Source: Chloroflexota bacterium (GTDB lineage Bacteria > Chloroflexota > Anaerolineae > UBA3071). Taken from it: DNA of 5,607 bases. Under the pieces are notes generated by a model. The model saw nothing but the letters and a program-made list of their open reading frames with translations. It made no database searches and had not been told where the DNA came from. A program made the position numbers and the translations under genes. The stretch is from NCBI GenBank assembly GCA_014383605.1, contig JACNHM010000536.1, positions 1-5,607 of the forward strand, written 5' to 3'. Positions 1 through 5,285 of this stretch are shown piece by piece; within the stretch, counting starts at the first letter, position 1; the number at the start of each line of letters is the position of its first letter.

Positions 1-734
1 AACTCGCTATCGCAGGTGTGGAAGTGGTCAATCCCCTGGCCGAGGAGGCTTGCCAGCTCATCAACCACGGCTTGCGGCGGCCGGATGCGCGTTCGTTTCC
101 CCTTGGCCACCGGATCGGCACAGTAAACGCAATGGCCAGGGCAGCCGCGCTTGGTCTCGATCCCCGCCTGCCCCCCCTCGCGGAAGTAGCGGCGGTTATC
201 CACCCAGCTTCGGCTCATCAAGGGAAGGTCCATCAAGGGCGGAGCTGAGGGCGGATTGCGGCGCCACCGGCCGTGGCGACGGGTGATCAGGTTGGGCAGA
301 TCAAGCCAGTCTCGTTTGTCCTCCAAGCGGTTGGCCAATTCCACAAGGACGAACTCGCCGTCCCCCCACACGCCAGCATCCGCGGCGCAGAGTTGCAGCA
401 CCTGTTCGGGCATGACGGAGAAGCCCACGCCGCCGACCAGTAGCGGGGCGCTCGTGCGCTGGCGTACTCCCTTCACCACAGCGGCAAACTCGTCGAGAAA
501 GGAGTGGCGGCTGGTGAAGACACAGTCGTCCGTGTTGCGCAGCGTAAGCCCGACCAGATCGAAGGGTGTCCTGTCGAAGAGATCAGCACTCGCGGCGGCC
601 GCATCGTCCGCCCAACAGAGGTCGAGAACCGCCACCTGATGCCCAGCAGCGTGCAAGGCTTCGGCCACGTACTCCAGGCCGATGGGCGCTATGGGCGGTT
701 TGATGCGATTCGTGTTCAGCAAAGCCACATGCAT
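1..734 (-). CDS. B12-binding domain radical SAM protein, N-terminal part (runs off left edge)
   Basis: Reading the minus strand from ATG at 734 gives 244 codons open to the window edge. Residues 1-135 look like a cobalamin-binding Rossmann domain: an opening strand MHVALLNTNR, then KPPIAPIGLEYVAEALHAAG, VAVLDL and LLVGGVGFS. The radical SAM core then starts with GCPGHCVYC, whose C198, C202 and C205 form the CxxxCxxC motif that holds the [4Fe-4S] cluster and S-adenosylmethionine. The last visible residues, HFHTCDSE, fit a second strand of the core. Such proteins perform radical methylations, ring contractions or other rearrangements, but family membership does not give the substrate. No DxHxxG cobalamin motif is visible, as is common in this class. 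The start is chosen because the domain begins there. No clear Shine-Dalgarno precedes it, so initiation may be leaderless or weak. It lies 17 bp from a tandem-repeat array and is probably a separate transcription unit. Confidence 0.88.
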   Translation of the reverse strand, partial: MHVALLNTNRIKPPIAPIGLEYVAEALHAAGHQVAVLDLCWADDAAAASADLFDRTPFDLVGLTLRNTDDCVFTSRHSFLDEFAAVVKGVRQRTSAPLLVGGVGFSVMPEQVLQLCAADAGVWGDGEFVLVELANRLEDKRDWLDLPNLITRRHGRWRRNPPSAPPLMDLPLMSRSWVDNRRYFREGGQAGIETKRGCPGHCVYCADPVAKGKRTRIRPPQAVVDELASLLGQGIDHFHTCDSE

Positions 735-750
735 GATGACGTCAAGGGGT

Positions 751-822
751 AGACAAGTACACAAGTAGACAAGTAGACAAGTAGACAAGTAGACAAGTAG
801 ACAAGTAGACAAGTAGACAAGC
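751..822. repeat. 8-bp tandem repeat, nine copies
   Basis: The plus strand carries nine consecutive copies of AGACAAGT. The second copy reads ACACAAGT and the last ends in C instead of T; the other seven are identical. The array lies between the candidate MITE and the start codon of the radical SAM gene, ending 17 bp upstream of it. It is open in all minus-strand frames, but plus-strand frames meet TAG repeatedly, and a period of eight would shift frame with each copy. It is therefore best read as non-coding simple-sequence DNA. Confidence 0.95.
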
Positions 823-968
823 TAGCAGTCTGTCGGAATAATAGTCGGCTTCCCAATTGACACCTGGTTTTCGGGTCAAAGTGGGACACTGTCCCCATAT
901 TCTGGCCAAAAAATGGGGCAAAGTGGGACGTTTCTGAGGAGAAACCAATTTCTCCGACAAGCTGCTAG
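822..968. mobile_element. Candidate MITE with terminal inverted repeats and CTAG flanks
   Basis: CAGTCTGTCGGA at 826-837 is matched by the inverted copy TCCGACAAGCTG at 953-964 (10 of 12 bases). Immediately outside each end is CTAG (822-825 and 965-968), which could be a 4-bp target duplication. The 139-bp body has no coding potential and holds further symmetric pieces. These are an 11-bp direct repeat CAAAGTGGGAC (877-887, 919-929), a near-palindrome GGGACA-C-TGTCCC (883-895), CCCCAT/ATGGGG arms (893-898, 913-918) and a GGAGAAA/TTTCTCC hairpin (938-955). These features fit a non-autonomous miniature element. The CTAG flanks would suit the YTAR target of IS5-group elements, but the parent family is not recognised. 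CTAG is itself palindromic, so it could instead be part of 16-bp inverted repeats (14 of 16 matching). Confidence 0.55.
938..955 (-). terminator. Hairpin just downstream of the EthD gene, possible weak terminator
   Basis: GGAGAAA and TTTCTCC form a perfect 7-bp stem with a 4-nt loop, starting 9 nt after the EthD stop codon on the minus strand. No T-run follows on that strand (TCAGAAACG), so any termination would be weak. The hairpin lies inside the right end of the candidate MITE and may belong to that element. Confidence 0.3.
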
Positions 969-1276
969 GGGATGATCACCTTCTCCTCGGTCAGCAGGTG
1001 GAGGCGCGAGGAACAGTGCGCCGCGGCGTCGGCGGCAGCCGCCTTGCCCGCCTCCGTGCCGAAGGCGGCGACACGGGCGTCGTTGTCGTCGAACCAGAAC
1101 TCCGACACGGCGTCGCAGGGCAGGTCGGGGTTGTCGTCCAGCACCACGCTCATGCGGTAGTGGCGAATGCCGGGCAGCTTCTGGCCCAGCGGGGGATGTT
1201 CCTGCAGCGCCCACTGGCGGAAGGCCTCCAGGCTCATCCCTTCCTTACGTTTGAGCAGCGAAATGACCTTGAGCAT
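965..1276 (-). CDS. EthD-family protein, small dimeric alpha/beta-barrel type
   Basis: This 103-residue protein begins MLKVISLLKRKEGMSLEAFR. It shows the usual EthD pattern (PF07110): an N-terminal strand, a helix with W22 and EHPPL (26-30, in place of the common HGPL), KLPGIRHY at 33-40, SEFWFDD at 58-64, and a C-terminal strand LTEEKVII. Members are small ferredoxin-like-fold proteins that dimerise. The namesake is needed for ethyl tert-butyl ether breakdown, but most have unknown roles in catabolic clusters. The ATG is chosen because the fold starts there. AAGGAG lies 13 nt upstream (1290-1295), a longish spacing. The frame stays open further upstream, but that part reads through repeats and is not protein-like. 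The gene follows the molybdenum hydroxylase genes in the same direction beyond hairpins that may end the operon, so a shared pathway is plausible but unproven. Its stop codon lies within the CTAG flank of the candidate MITE. Confidence 0.8.
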   Translation of the reverse strand: MLKVISLLKRKEGMSLEAFRQWALQEHPPLGQKLPGIRHYRMSVVLDDNPDLPCDAVSEFWFDDNDARVAAFGTEAGKAAAADAAAHCSSRLHLLTEEKVIIP

Positions 1277-1289
1277 TTTCGTTGTCTTT

Positions 1290-1295
1290 CTCCTT
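1290..1295 (-). promoter_or_regulatory. Ribosome-binding site of the EthD gene
   Basis: AAGGAG on the minus strand, 13 nt before the ATG at 1276. The match is good but the spacing is longer than ideal. It supports the 103-residue start over any upstream extension through the repeats. Confidence 0.6.
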
Positions 1296-1353
1296 ATGTA
1301 AATTTGTAATGAAGGCCACGGGCGACGACGTGGCAGTCCCAGGAAATTCGAGC

Positions 1354-1399
1354 TTGCTCCTGCCGGACTCAGTAGATCCAAGTTTGCTCCTGCCGGACT
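1354..1399. repeat. Short direct repeat, two copies 30 bp apart
   Basis: TTGCTCCTGCCGGACT occurs at 1354-1369 and again at 1384-1399. Between the copies, CTCAGTAGATCCA (1368-1380) is the reverse complement, with one mismatch, of TGGATCCACTGAG found in each 66-bp unit to the right. The block is therefore related in inverted orientation to the neighbouring tandem repeat. No reading frame here looks like protein. Confidence 0.8.
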
Positions 1400-1472
1400 T
1401 GGCACAGAACGGCGGTGGACTTGGCAGTCCACCGCGAGCTTTGTGGATCCACTGAGACTGCCGCATCCGGCG

Positions 1473-1501
1473 AAAAGGCGGTGGACTTGGCAGTCCACCG
1501 C
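1473..1501 (-). terminator. Second copy of the terminator-like hairpin
   Basis: This is the same 9-bp stem and 6-nt loop, again followed on the minus strand by CTTTT (1477-1473), in the next unit of the 66-bp repeat. Two such hairpins in series could make a stronger stop than one. The third stem (1412-1435) lacks the T-run. Confidence 0.45.
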
Positions 1502-1538
1502 GAGCCTTGTGGATCCACTGAGACTGCCGCATCCGGCG

Positions 1539-1567
1539 AAAAGGCGGTGGACCTGGCAGTCCACCGC
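1539..1567 (-). terminator. Probable intrinsic terminator after the molybdenum hydroxylase operon
   Basis: On the minus strand, 7 nt after the stop codon of the medium subunit, a 9-bp GC-rich stem (GCGGTGGAC/GTCCACCGC) with a 6-nt loop is followed by CTTTT. The T-run is short, so termination may be partial. Confidence 0.55.
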
Positions 1568-1574
1568 GAGCTTT

Positions 1575-2585
1575 CTAGATCACCGGAGCCTGCTTCTCCT
1601 CCAGGGCGCGCAGGATCTTCTCCGGCGTCACCGGCAGATCGGTGATGCGCACGCCAACCGCATCGTAGATGGCGTTGACAATGGCCGGGATCGGCGAGTT
1701 GGCGGTCATCTCGCCCAACCCCTTCACGCCATAGGGGCCGTTGACCGAGGGGTACTCCAGCACCACGCTTTCGAATTCAGGCACTTCGGCCGGCCCGGGG
1801 AGCAGGTACTCGCTGAAGTCGGTGGGCGCGTGGGCGACTTGCGGGTAGTAGGGCGCGGTGGTCTCGTAGAGGGCGTGGGCCATGCCCATGAAGGCGCCGC
1901 CCTTGATCTGGCACTGCACCAGCGTGGGGTTCACCTGGCGACCGACTTCGTAAGCGCTCTTCAGGCTGAGGACGGCCACCACGCCGGTCTCCGTGTCCAC
2001 CTCCACCTCGGCCACCGTGCAGGCGTGCGCCTCCGTGGAGTCGGGGTCCATCTTGCCGGTGTCGGGATCCACGGCGCTCTTGGGCTTCATGTAGATCCCC
2101 CGCCCGGAGATGGTCTTGCCGTACTTGAAGTGCGCGGCGAGGGCCACGTCAACGACAGAAACCCTGCGGTCGGGCGAGCCCTTCACGTAGATACCGCCCT
2201 GGCCATCGGTCTCCAGGTCGTCCGGATTGGTTTCCAGCTCGTCGGCGGCCACCTCCATCATCACCTGGCGCGCCTCCTGGGCGGCCTGTATGACGGCATT
2301 GCCCACGCGATGCGTGGCCCGGCTGGCGAAGGTGCCCATGCAGTGCGGGCCGGTGTCGGTATCGGCGGTGTCAATCAGCACGTTCTCGAAGGGCACGCCC
2401 AGGGCCTCCGCCCCGATCTGGGCGATGACCGTTTTCAGGCCCTGCCCCAGGTCGGTGCTGGACAGGCTGATGACGAAACTGCCCGTGGTGGTGGCGTGGA
2501 TCAGCGCCTGGGAGGGGTCGCCGCCCAGGTTCATGCCGGTGGGATAGTTGACGGCGGCAATGCCGGCGCCTCTTAGCTTAGCCAT
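1575..2585 (-). CDS. Molybdenum hydroxylase, medium molybdopterin subunit (C-terminal lobe, NdhM-like)
   Basis: This 336-residue chain corresponds to the second cofactor-binding lobe (MoCoBD_2) of the xanthine dehydrogenase large subunit. Landmarks include AAVNYPTGMNLGGDP (11-24), DLGQGL (45-50), DTDTGPHCMGTFASR (75-89), HRVGNAV (92-98), KGGAFMGMAHALYE (228-241) and GPYGVKGLGEM (283-293). E292 in KGLGE matches the conserved catalytic Glu that acts as base in this family. It would pair with the preceding 449-residue chain to enclose the Mo-pterin cytosine dinucleotide and hydroxylate a heterocycle or aldehyde carbon using water. The ATG sits one base after the upstream stop, in another frame. 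AGGGAGGAG lies just before it, arguing for true independent but coupled translation. In most relatives both lobes are one polypeptide. The split resembles NdhL/NdhM of Eubacterium barkeri nicotinate dehydrogenase. The substrate is unknown. Confidence 0.92.
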   Translation of the reverse strand: MAKLRGAGIAAVNYPTGMNLGGDPSQALIHATTTGSFVISLSSTDLGQGLKTVIAQIGAEALGVPFENVLIDTADTDTGPHCMGTFASRATHRVGNAVIQAAQEARQVMMEVAADELETNPDDLETDGQGGIYVKGSPDRRVSVVDVALAAHFKYGKTISGRGIYMKPKSAVDPDTGKMDPDSTEAHACTVAEVEVDTETGVVAVLSLKSAYEVGRQVNPTLVQCQIKGGAFMGMAHALYETTAPYYPQVAHAPTDFSEYLLPGPAEVPEFESVVLEYPSVNGPYGVKGLGEMTANSPIPAIVNAIYDAVGVRITDLPVTPEKILRALEEKQAPVI

Positions 2586-2586
2586 G

Positions 2587-3936
2587 TTACTCCTCCCTGT
2601 CCCATGAACTCATCTGCTGGAATGCCTCGGGCAGCTCGTGCCCGACCATCCTGGCGGCGGCCTGCATGACCTCGATGAGCGTGGCGTCTTCGACCACCTT
2701 CTGGTGGGGTTTCACGTCGCCGTTGCGATAGGCATTGATGAAACGGATCGTCCAGGGGTCAAGGCCCAGCGCTTCGGCGATTTTGTCCATCTGCACTTCG
2801 ACGGCAAAGGAGGCCGGTGTGACGCCAAAGCCGCGCATGGCGCTGCCCGGCTGGCGGTTGGTGTAGACGCAGCAGGCATCTATCCACACGTTGGGAATGC
2901 GGTAGGGGCCGGCGACGTTGGCGGCGTGCTTGGTGACGGCGTAGGGTGTGTGGCGGTTGTAAGCGCCCGAGTCGGCGTAGGAGGTGACCTGGCGGGCGAC
3001 GATGCGACCGTCCCTCATCACGCCATCCTTAAAATACATGCGCCAGGCGCCGCGGGTAGAGGATGCGCGCATCTCCTCTTCGCGGCTGAACTTGTACTTC
3101 ACCGGCCGGCCGGTCTTCATGGCCGCCAGGGTGGCGATGGGCTCGGTGATCACGTCCACCTTGCCGCCGAAGCCGCCGCCCACCGTGCCGCCCACGAAAT
3201 GCAGCTTCTGGAAGGGCACCTGCAGGATGAGCGCCGTGTTGTCCAGGGTGAAGAAGAGGGCCTGCGTGTTGGTGTAGACAGTGATGCGGCCATCCGGTTC
3301 GGGCCTGGCGATGCAGGCCGTGGTCTCGCTGGGCGCGTGCTCGATGGGGCTCGTCTGGTAGCACCCTTCGACGATCACGTCCGCCTCGGCAAAGCCTTGC
3401 TGCACGTCGCCGAAGCGCACCTTGCGGAACATGTTGCTTTGGCCGTACTCGACATCGTAGATGAAGTAGTTGGCGCCCCAATCCTTGAGGATCGGCGCGC
3501 CCGGTTTCAGCGCTTCTTCCACGTCGAACACCGCCGGCAGCTCTTCCAGATCGAGCCTGACCCTGGACACCGCTTCCATGGCCGACGCCTCGGTCTCGGC
3601 AATGACGGCGGCGATGGGCTGGCCCACGTACAGGACCTTGTCCTCGGCCAGGACAGGTTCCTCGTCGGGGCCGACACCAATGAGGCACAGGATGGTGTAG
3701 ACGTTCTTGGGCACATCTACGTAGGTCAGGGCACGGACGAAGCCGTCCACTTTTTCCGCTTGCGAAAAATCCAGCCCGCGGATGCGCGCGTGAGGCAGCG
3801 GGCTGCGCACCATTTTCAGGTAGAGCATGTCGCGAAAAGAGATATCATCAACGTAGATGGTCTTGCCGGTGACATGCCCCAGGCCATCGCGGCGCAGGAC
3901 CGACTGTCCGACAACCTTCAGTTCTTGTTCAGTCAT
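2587..3936 (-). CDS. Molybdenum hydroxylase, large molybdopterin subunit (N-terminal part, NdhL-like)
   Basis: The 449 residues contain the alpha/beta hammerhead domain (about 20-138, with GKTIYVDDI, MVRSPLPHARI and VLYVGQPIAAVIAE). The first cofactor-binding lobe MoCoBD_1 follows (about 160-400). Key motifs are EHAPSETTA (199-207), the pterin-cofactor loop GGTVGGGFGGK (249-259), and SAMRGFG (365-371) followed by PASFAVEVQMDKIAEALGLD. Family members hydroxylate N-heterocycles, purines or aldehydes in the cytoplasm. The chain ends in a linker (SSWDREE) where ordinary large subunits continue into the second lobe, here supplied by the next gene. The break falls between domains and no motif is lost. 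AGGGAG lies 9 nt before the ATG, and 18 nt separate it from the [2Fe-2S] subunit gene. Its length of about 49 kDa is close to the 50-kDa NdhL of Eubacterium barkeri. Substrate specificity cannot be assigned. Confidence 0.92.
   Translation of the reverse strand: MTEQELKVVGQSVLRRDGLGHVTGKTIYVDDISFRDMLYLKMVRSPLPHARIRGLDFSQAEKVDGFVRALTYVDVPKNVYTILCLIGVGPDEEPVLAEDKVLYVGQPIAAVIAETEASAMEAVSRVRLDLEELPAVFDVEEALKPGAPILKDWGANYFIYDVEYGQSNMFRKVRFGDVQQGFAEADVIVEGCYQTSPIEHAPSETTACIARPEPDGRITVYTNTQALFFTLDNTALILQVPFQKLHFVGGTVGGGFGGKVDVITEPIATLAAMKTGRPVKYKFSREEEMRASSTRGAWRMYFKDGVMRDGRIVARQVTSYADSGAYNRHTPYAVTKHAANVAGPYRIPNVWIDACCVYTNRQPGSAMRGFGVTPASFAVEVQMDKIAEALGLDPWTIRFINAYRNGDVKPHQKVVEDATLIEVMQAAARMVGHELPEAFQQMSSWDREE
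2590..2598 (-). promoter_or_regulatory. Strong ribosome-binding site of the medium subunit
   Basis: AGGGAGGAG on the minus strand forms the last codons of the upstream gene and is followed by TAAC and then ATG (2585). The GGAGG core is 6 nt from the start codon. The spacing is ideal, which supports a real gene start here over a sequencing frameshift in one long gene. Confidence 0.8.
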
Positions 3937-3954
3937 GGGTTCTGTCTCCCTTGT

Positions 3955-4431
3955 CTAGCCCGTGGCCATCCGCTGGGCGGCATCTTGCACCGCCTGGATG
4001 ATAGGCTCGTAGCCCGTGCAGCGGCAGTGGTTGCCGCTCAGGGCGTCGGCGATCTCCTGGCGCGAGGGGTTGGGGTTGCGGTCGAGCAGCGCCTTGGTCA
4101 CCAGGATCATGCCGGGGGTGCAGTAGCCGCACTGGATGGCGAAGTCCTCGTAGAAGGCGGCCTGGATGGGGTGCAATCCGATATCCGGGGTAATGCCTTC
4201 CAGCGTGGTGATCTGCTGTCCGGCAACGTCCTGCGCCGGCAACAGGCAGGAGAGCACCGGTTCGCCGTTCAGCAGCACGGTGCAGCTTCCACAGCCACCT
4301 TTCTTGCAGCCGGTCTTGGTGGCGGTGTAGCCCAGCTGCTCACGCAACACCGTCTGCAGCGTGGTCAGCGGCTTGACCAGCACCTCAACCGCACGGCCAT
4401 TTAGTGTAAAACCGATAATGGTAGATGCCAT
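3955..4431 (-). CDS. Molybdenum hydroxylase [2Fe-2S] subunit (NdhS/CoxS-like)
   Basis: This 158-residue iron-sulfur subunit has the full set of cysteines. The N-terminal plant-ferredoxin-type cluster uses C42, C47, C50 and C62 (CKKGGCGSC then C). The C-terminal helical domain carries the second cluster with C101, C104, C136 and C138 (QCGYCTPGM and CRC). It relays electrons from the molybdenum site to FAD. Length and motif order are typical of the family, and nothing is missing. The ATG is preceded by AGGAGG with 6 nt spacing (4443-4438), and that site overlaps the stop codon of the FAD subunit gene, so translation is probably coupled. As in other family members the protein should be cytoplasmic; no signal peptide is visible. 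Confidence 0.96.
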   Translation of the reverse strand: MASTIIGFTLNGRAVEVLVKPLTTLQTVLREQLGYTATKTGCKKGGCGSCTVLLNGEPVLSCLLPAQDVAGQQITTLEGITPDIGLHPIQAAFYEDFAIQCGYCTPGMILVTKALLDRNPNPSRQEIADALSGNHCRCTGYEPIIQAVQDAAQRMATG

Positions 4432-4437
4432 GGGTGT

Positions 4438-4443
4438 CCTCCT
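4438..4443 (-). promoter_or_regulatory. Ribosome-binding site of the [2Fe-2S] subunit, overlapping the previous stop
   Basis: AGGAGG on the minus strand, 6 nt before the ATG at 4431. The TAG stop of the FAD subunit (4444-4442) shares bases with it, a sign of translational coupling. Confidence 0.75.
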
Positions 4444-5272
4444 AGTTGGCGATCTGTTGCAGGGCGTGGCGCACCATGACCGCGGTCATCTTGCGCCGGT
4501 ACCACTCGCTGGCAATGGGGTCGCTGCCGGGCTGGCATTCCTCGGCGGCCAACGCCGCCGCCTGGGCGATGGCCTCGTCGTCCAGTGTGGCCCCGATCAA
4601 CGAGGCCTCCGCCTGGCGGCTGCGCAGCGGGTGCGGGCCCACGGCGCCGAGGGCGATGCGGGCATCTCGCACCGTGTGGCCTGCCAAGACGACGTGTGCG
4701 GCCACGGTGACGACGGCCGGGGTGTTGGTCTGGCGGCGGCCGAATTTCCTGAACACTGTCTTGCCCTGGGGCAGCGGCACCTGGATTGCAGTCACCAACT
4801 CGCCGGGTTCCAGCACCGTGGCCAGGAAGCCGGTGTAGAAATCGGCCAGCGGCACCAGCCGCTCTCCGCCCACGCTCACCAGCTTGACCTGGGCGTCCAG
4901 GGCCAACAGCATCACCGCCAGATCGCCGGCCGGCGGCGGGGCGAAGAGGTTGCCCCCCACCGTGCCCATGTTGCGGATGGCCCAAGCGCCGACACTGCGG
5001 GCGGCCTCCCGGAGCGCGGGGATCTCGCCCCAGGCCATCACCTGCGACAGGGTTGTACAGGCGCCGACGGCGACGTGGCCGTTGGCCTGGACGACGCCGC
5101 TCAACCCGGCCTGCCTGAGCCCCATCACCCGTTCGGGGAAGGAAATCCCTTCGTTGATGAGCGGCATGGCGATGGTGCCCCCAGCCATGATCAGCAATGA
5201 TGGGCCGTACTCGGCGAGCAGTTGTACGGCTTCGGCGGCGGATTGGGGCAAGAAGTATTGTTTTGTGGTCAC
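4442..5272 (-). CDS. Molybdenum hydroxylase FAD-binding subunit (NdhF/CoxM-like)
   Basis: This 276-residue flavoprotein subunit accepts electrons from the iron-sulfur clusters. FAD_binding_5 covers about 4-165, with the two flavin loops MAGGTIAMPLIN (29-40) and NMGTVGGNLFAPPPAGDL (101-118). CO_deh_flav_C follows (about 170-272; FRKFGRRQTNTPAVVTVAA, then ARIALGAVGPHPLR). No extra iron-sulfur insertion like that of 4-hydroxybenzoyl-CoA reductase is seen. The start is taken as GTG at 5272 because AGGAGG (5285-5280) lies 7 nt upstream and the family's usual beginning (TKQYFLPQSAAEAVQLL) follows at once. A TTG at 5305 in the same frame would add 11 residues but would overlap the upstream gene and absorb the ribosome site. 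Only 13 nt separate it from the cyclase gene, so both are probably on one transcript. Confidence 0.94.
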   Translation of the reverse strand: MTTKQYFLPQSAAEAVQLLAEYGPSLLIMAGGTIAMPLINEGISFPERVMGLRQAGLSGVVQANGHVAVGACTTLSQVMAWGEIPALREAARSVGAWAIRNMGTVGGNLFAPPPAGDLAVMLLALDAQVKLVSVGGERLVPLADFYTGFLATVLEPGELVTAIQVPLPQGKTVFRKFGRRQTNTPAVVTVAAHVVLAGHTVRDARIALGAVGPHPLRSRQAEASLIGATLDDEAIAQAAALAAEECQPGSDPIASEWYRRKMTAVMVRHALQQIAN

Positions 5273-5279
5273 ATTCACA

Positions 5280-5285
5280 CCTCCT
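5280..5285 (-). promoter_or_regulatory. Ribosome-binding site that fixes the FAD subunit start
   Basis: AGGAGG directly follows the TAA of the cyclase gene on the minus strand and lies 7 nt before the GTG at 5272. It decides in favour of GTG over the upstream TTG at 5305. Confidence 0.75.

Larger units (their letters stand above)
1411..1575. repeat. 66-bp tandem repeat, two full units and one partial, each with palindromes
   Basis: Units start at 1411, 1477 and 1543. The first two are complete and differ at one base (T1440 versus C1506). The third covers about 33 bp up to the end of the upstream gene and has one change (C1553). Every unit carries a perfect 9-bp stem GCGGTGGAC/GTCCACCGC with a 6-nt loop (1412-1435, 1478-1501, 1544-1567). 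The two full units also hold the perfect palindrome GTGGATCCAC (1443-1452, 1509-1518). The period equals 22 codons, which keeps spurious frames open on both strands. Apart from this and the block at 1354-1399, nothing gene-like is seen in the roughly 300 bp between 1277 and 1574. Confidence 0.93.

Noticed and set aside
18..752. Plus-strand open frames at the left end
   Set aside because: They lie opposite the radical SAM gene, whose domains and CxxxCxxC motif are unmistakable on the minus strand.
716..960. Short minus-strand frames rich in Leu-Val-Tyr-Ser-Thr-Cys
   Set aside because: They are translations of the 8-bp array and the candidate MITE. There is no ribosome site, and a repeat period of eight is incompatible with a stable coding frame.
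965..1564. A 199-residue version of the EthD protein
   Set aside because: The extra N-terminus is translation of the 66-bp and 30-bp repeats. The EthD fold and a ribosome site support the ATG at 1276.
1354..1575. CRISPR array
   Set aside because: The whole 66-bp period is repeated with no variable spacers, there are under three units, and no cas gene is near.
1443..2576. Plus-strand open frame of 377 codons opposite the medium subunit
   Set aside because: It begins inside the tandem repeats and then mirrors a well-conserved Mo-binding protein. No family features are seen.
2585..2598. Frameshift error or programmed +1 frameshift joining the two Mo subunits
   Set aside because: The strong Shine-Dalgarno at standard spacing to an ATG, and a break at a domain boundary with known split relatives, favour two genes. 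The Shine-Dalgarno overlaps the last sense codons, unlike the prfB arrangement. An error cannot be fully excluded without reads.
2638..4404. Long open frame on the plus strand, 588 codons, antisense to the large and iron-sulfur subunits
   Set aside because: The minus strand encodes clear conserved proteins throughout. The antisense translation is His/Gly/Val-rich with no motif, typical of GC-rich shadow frames.
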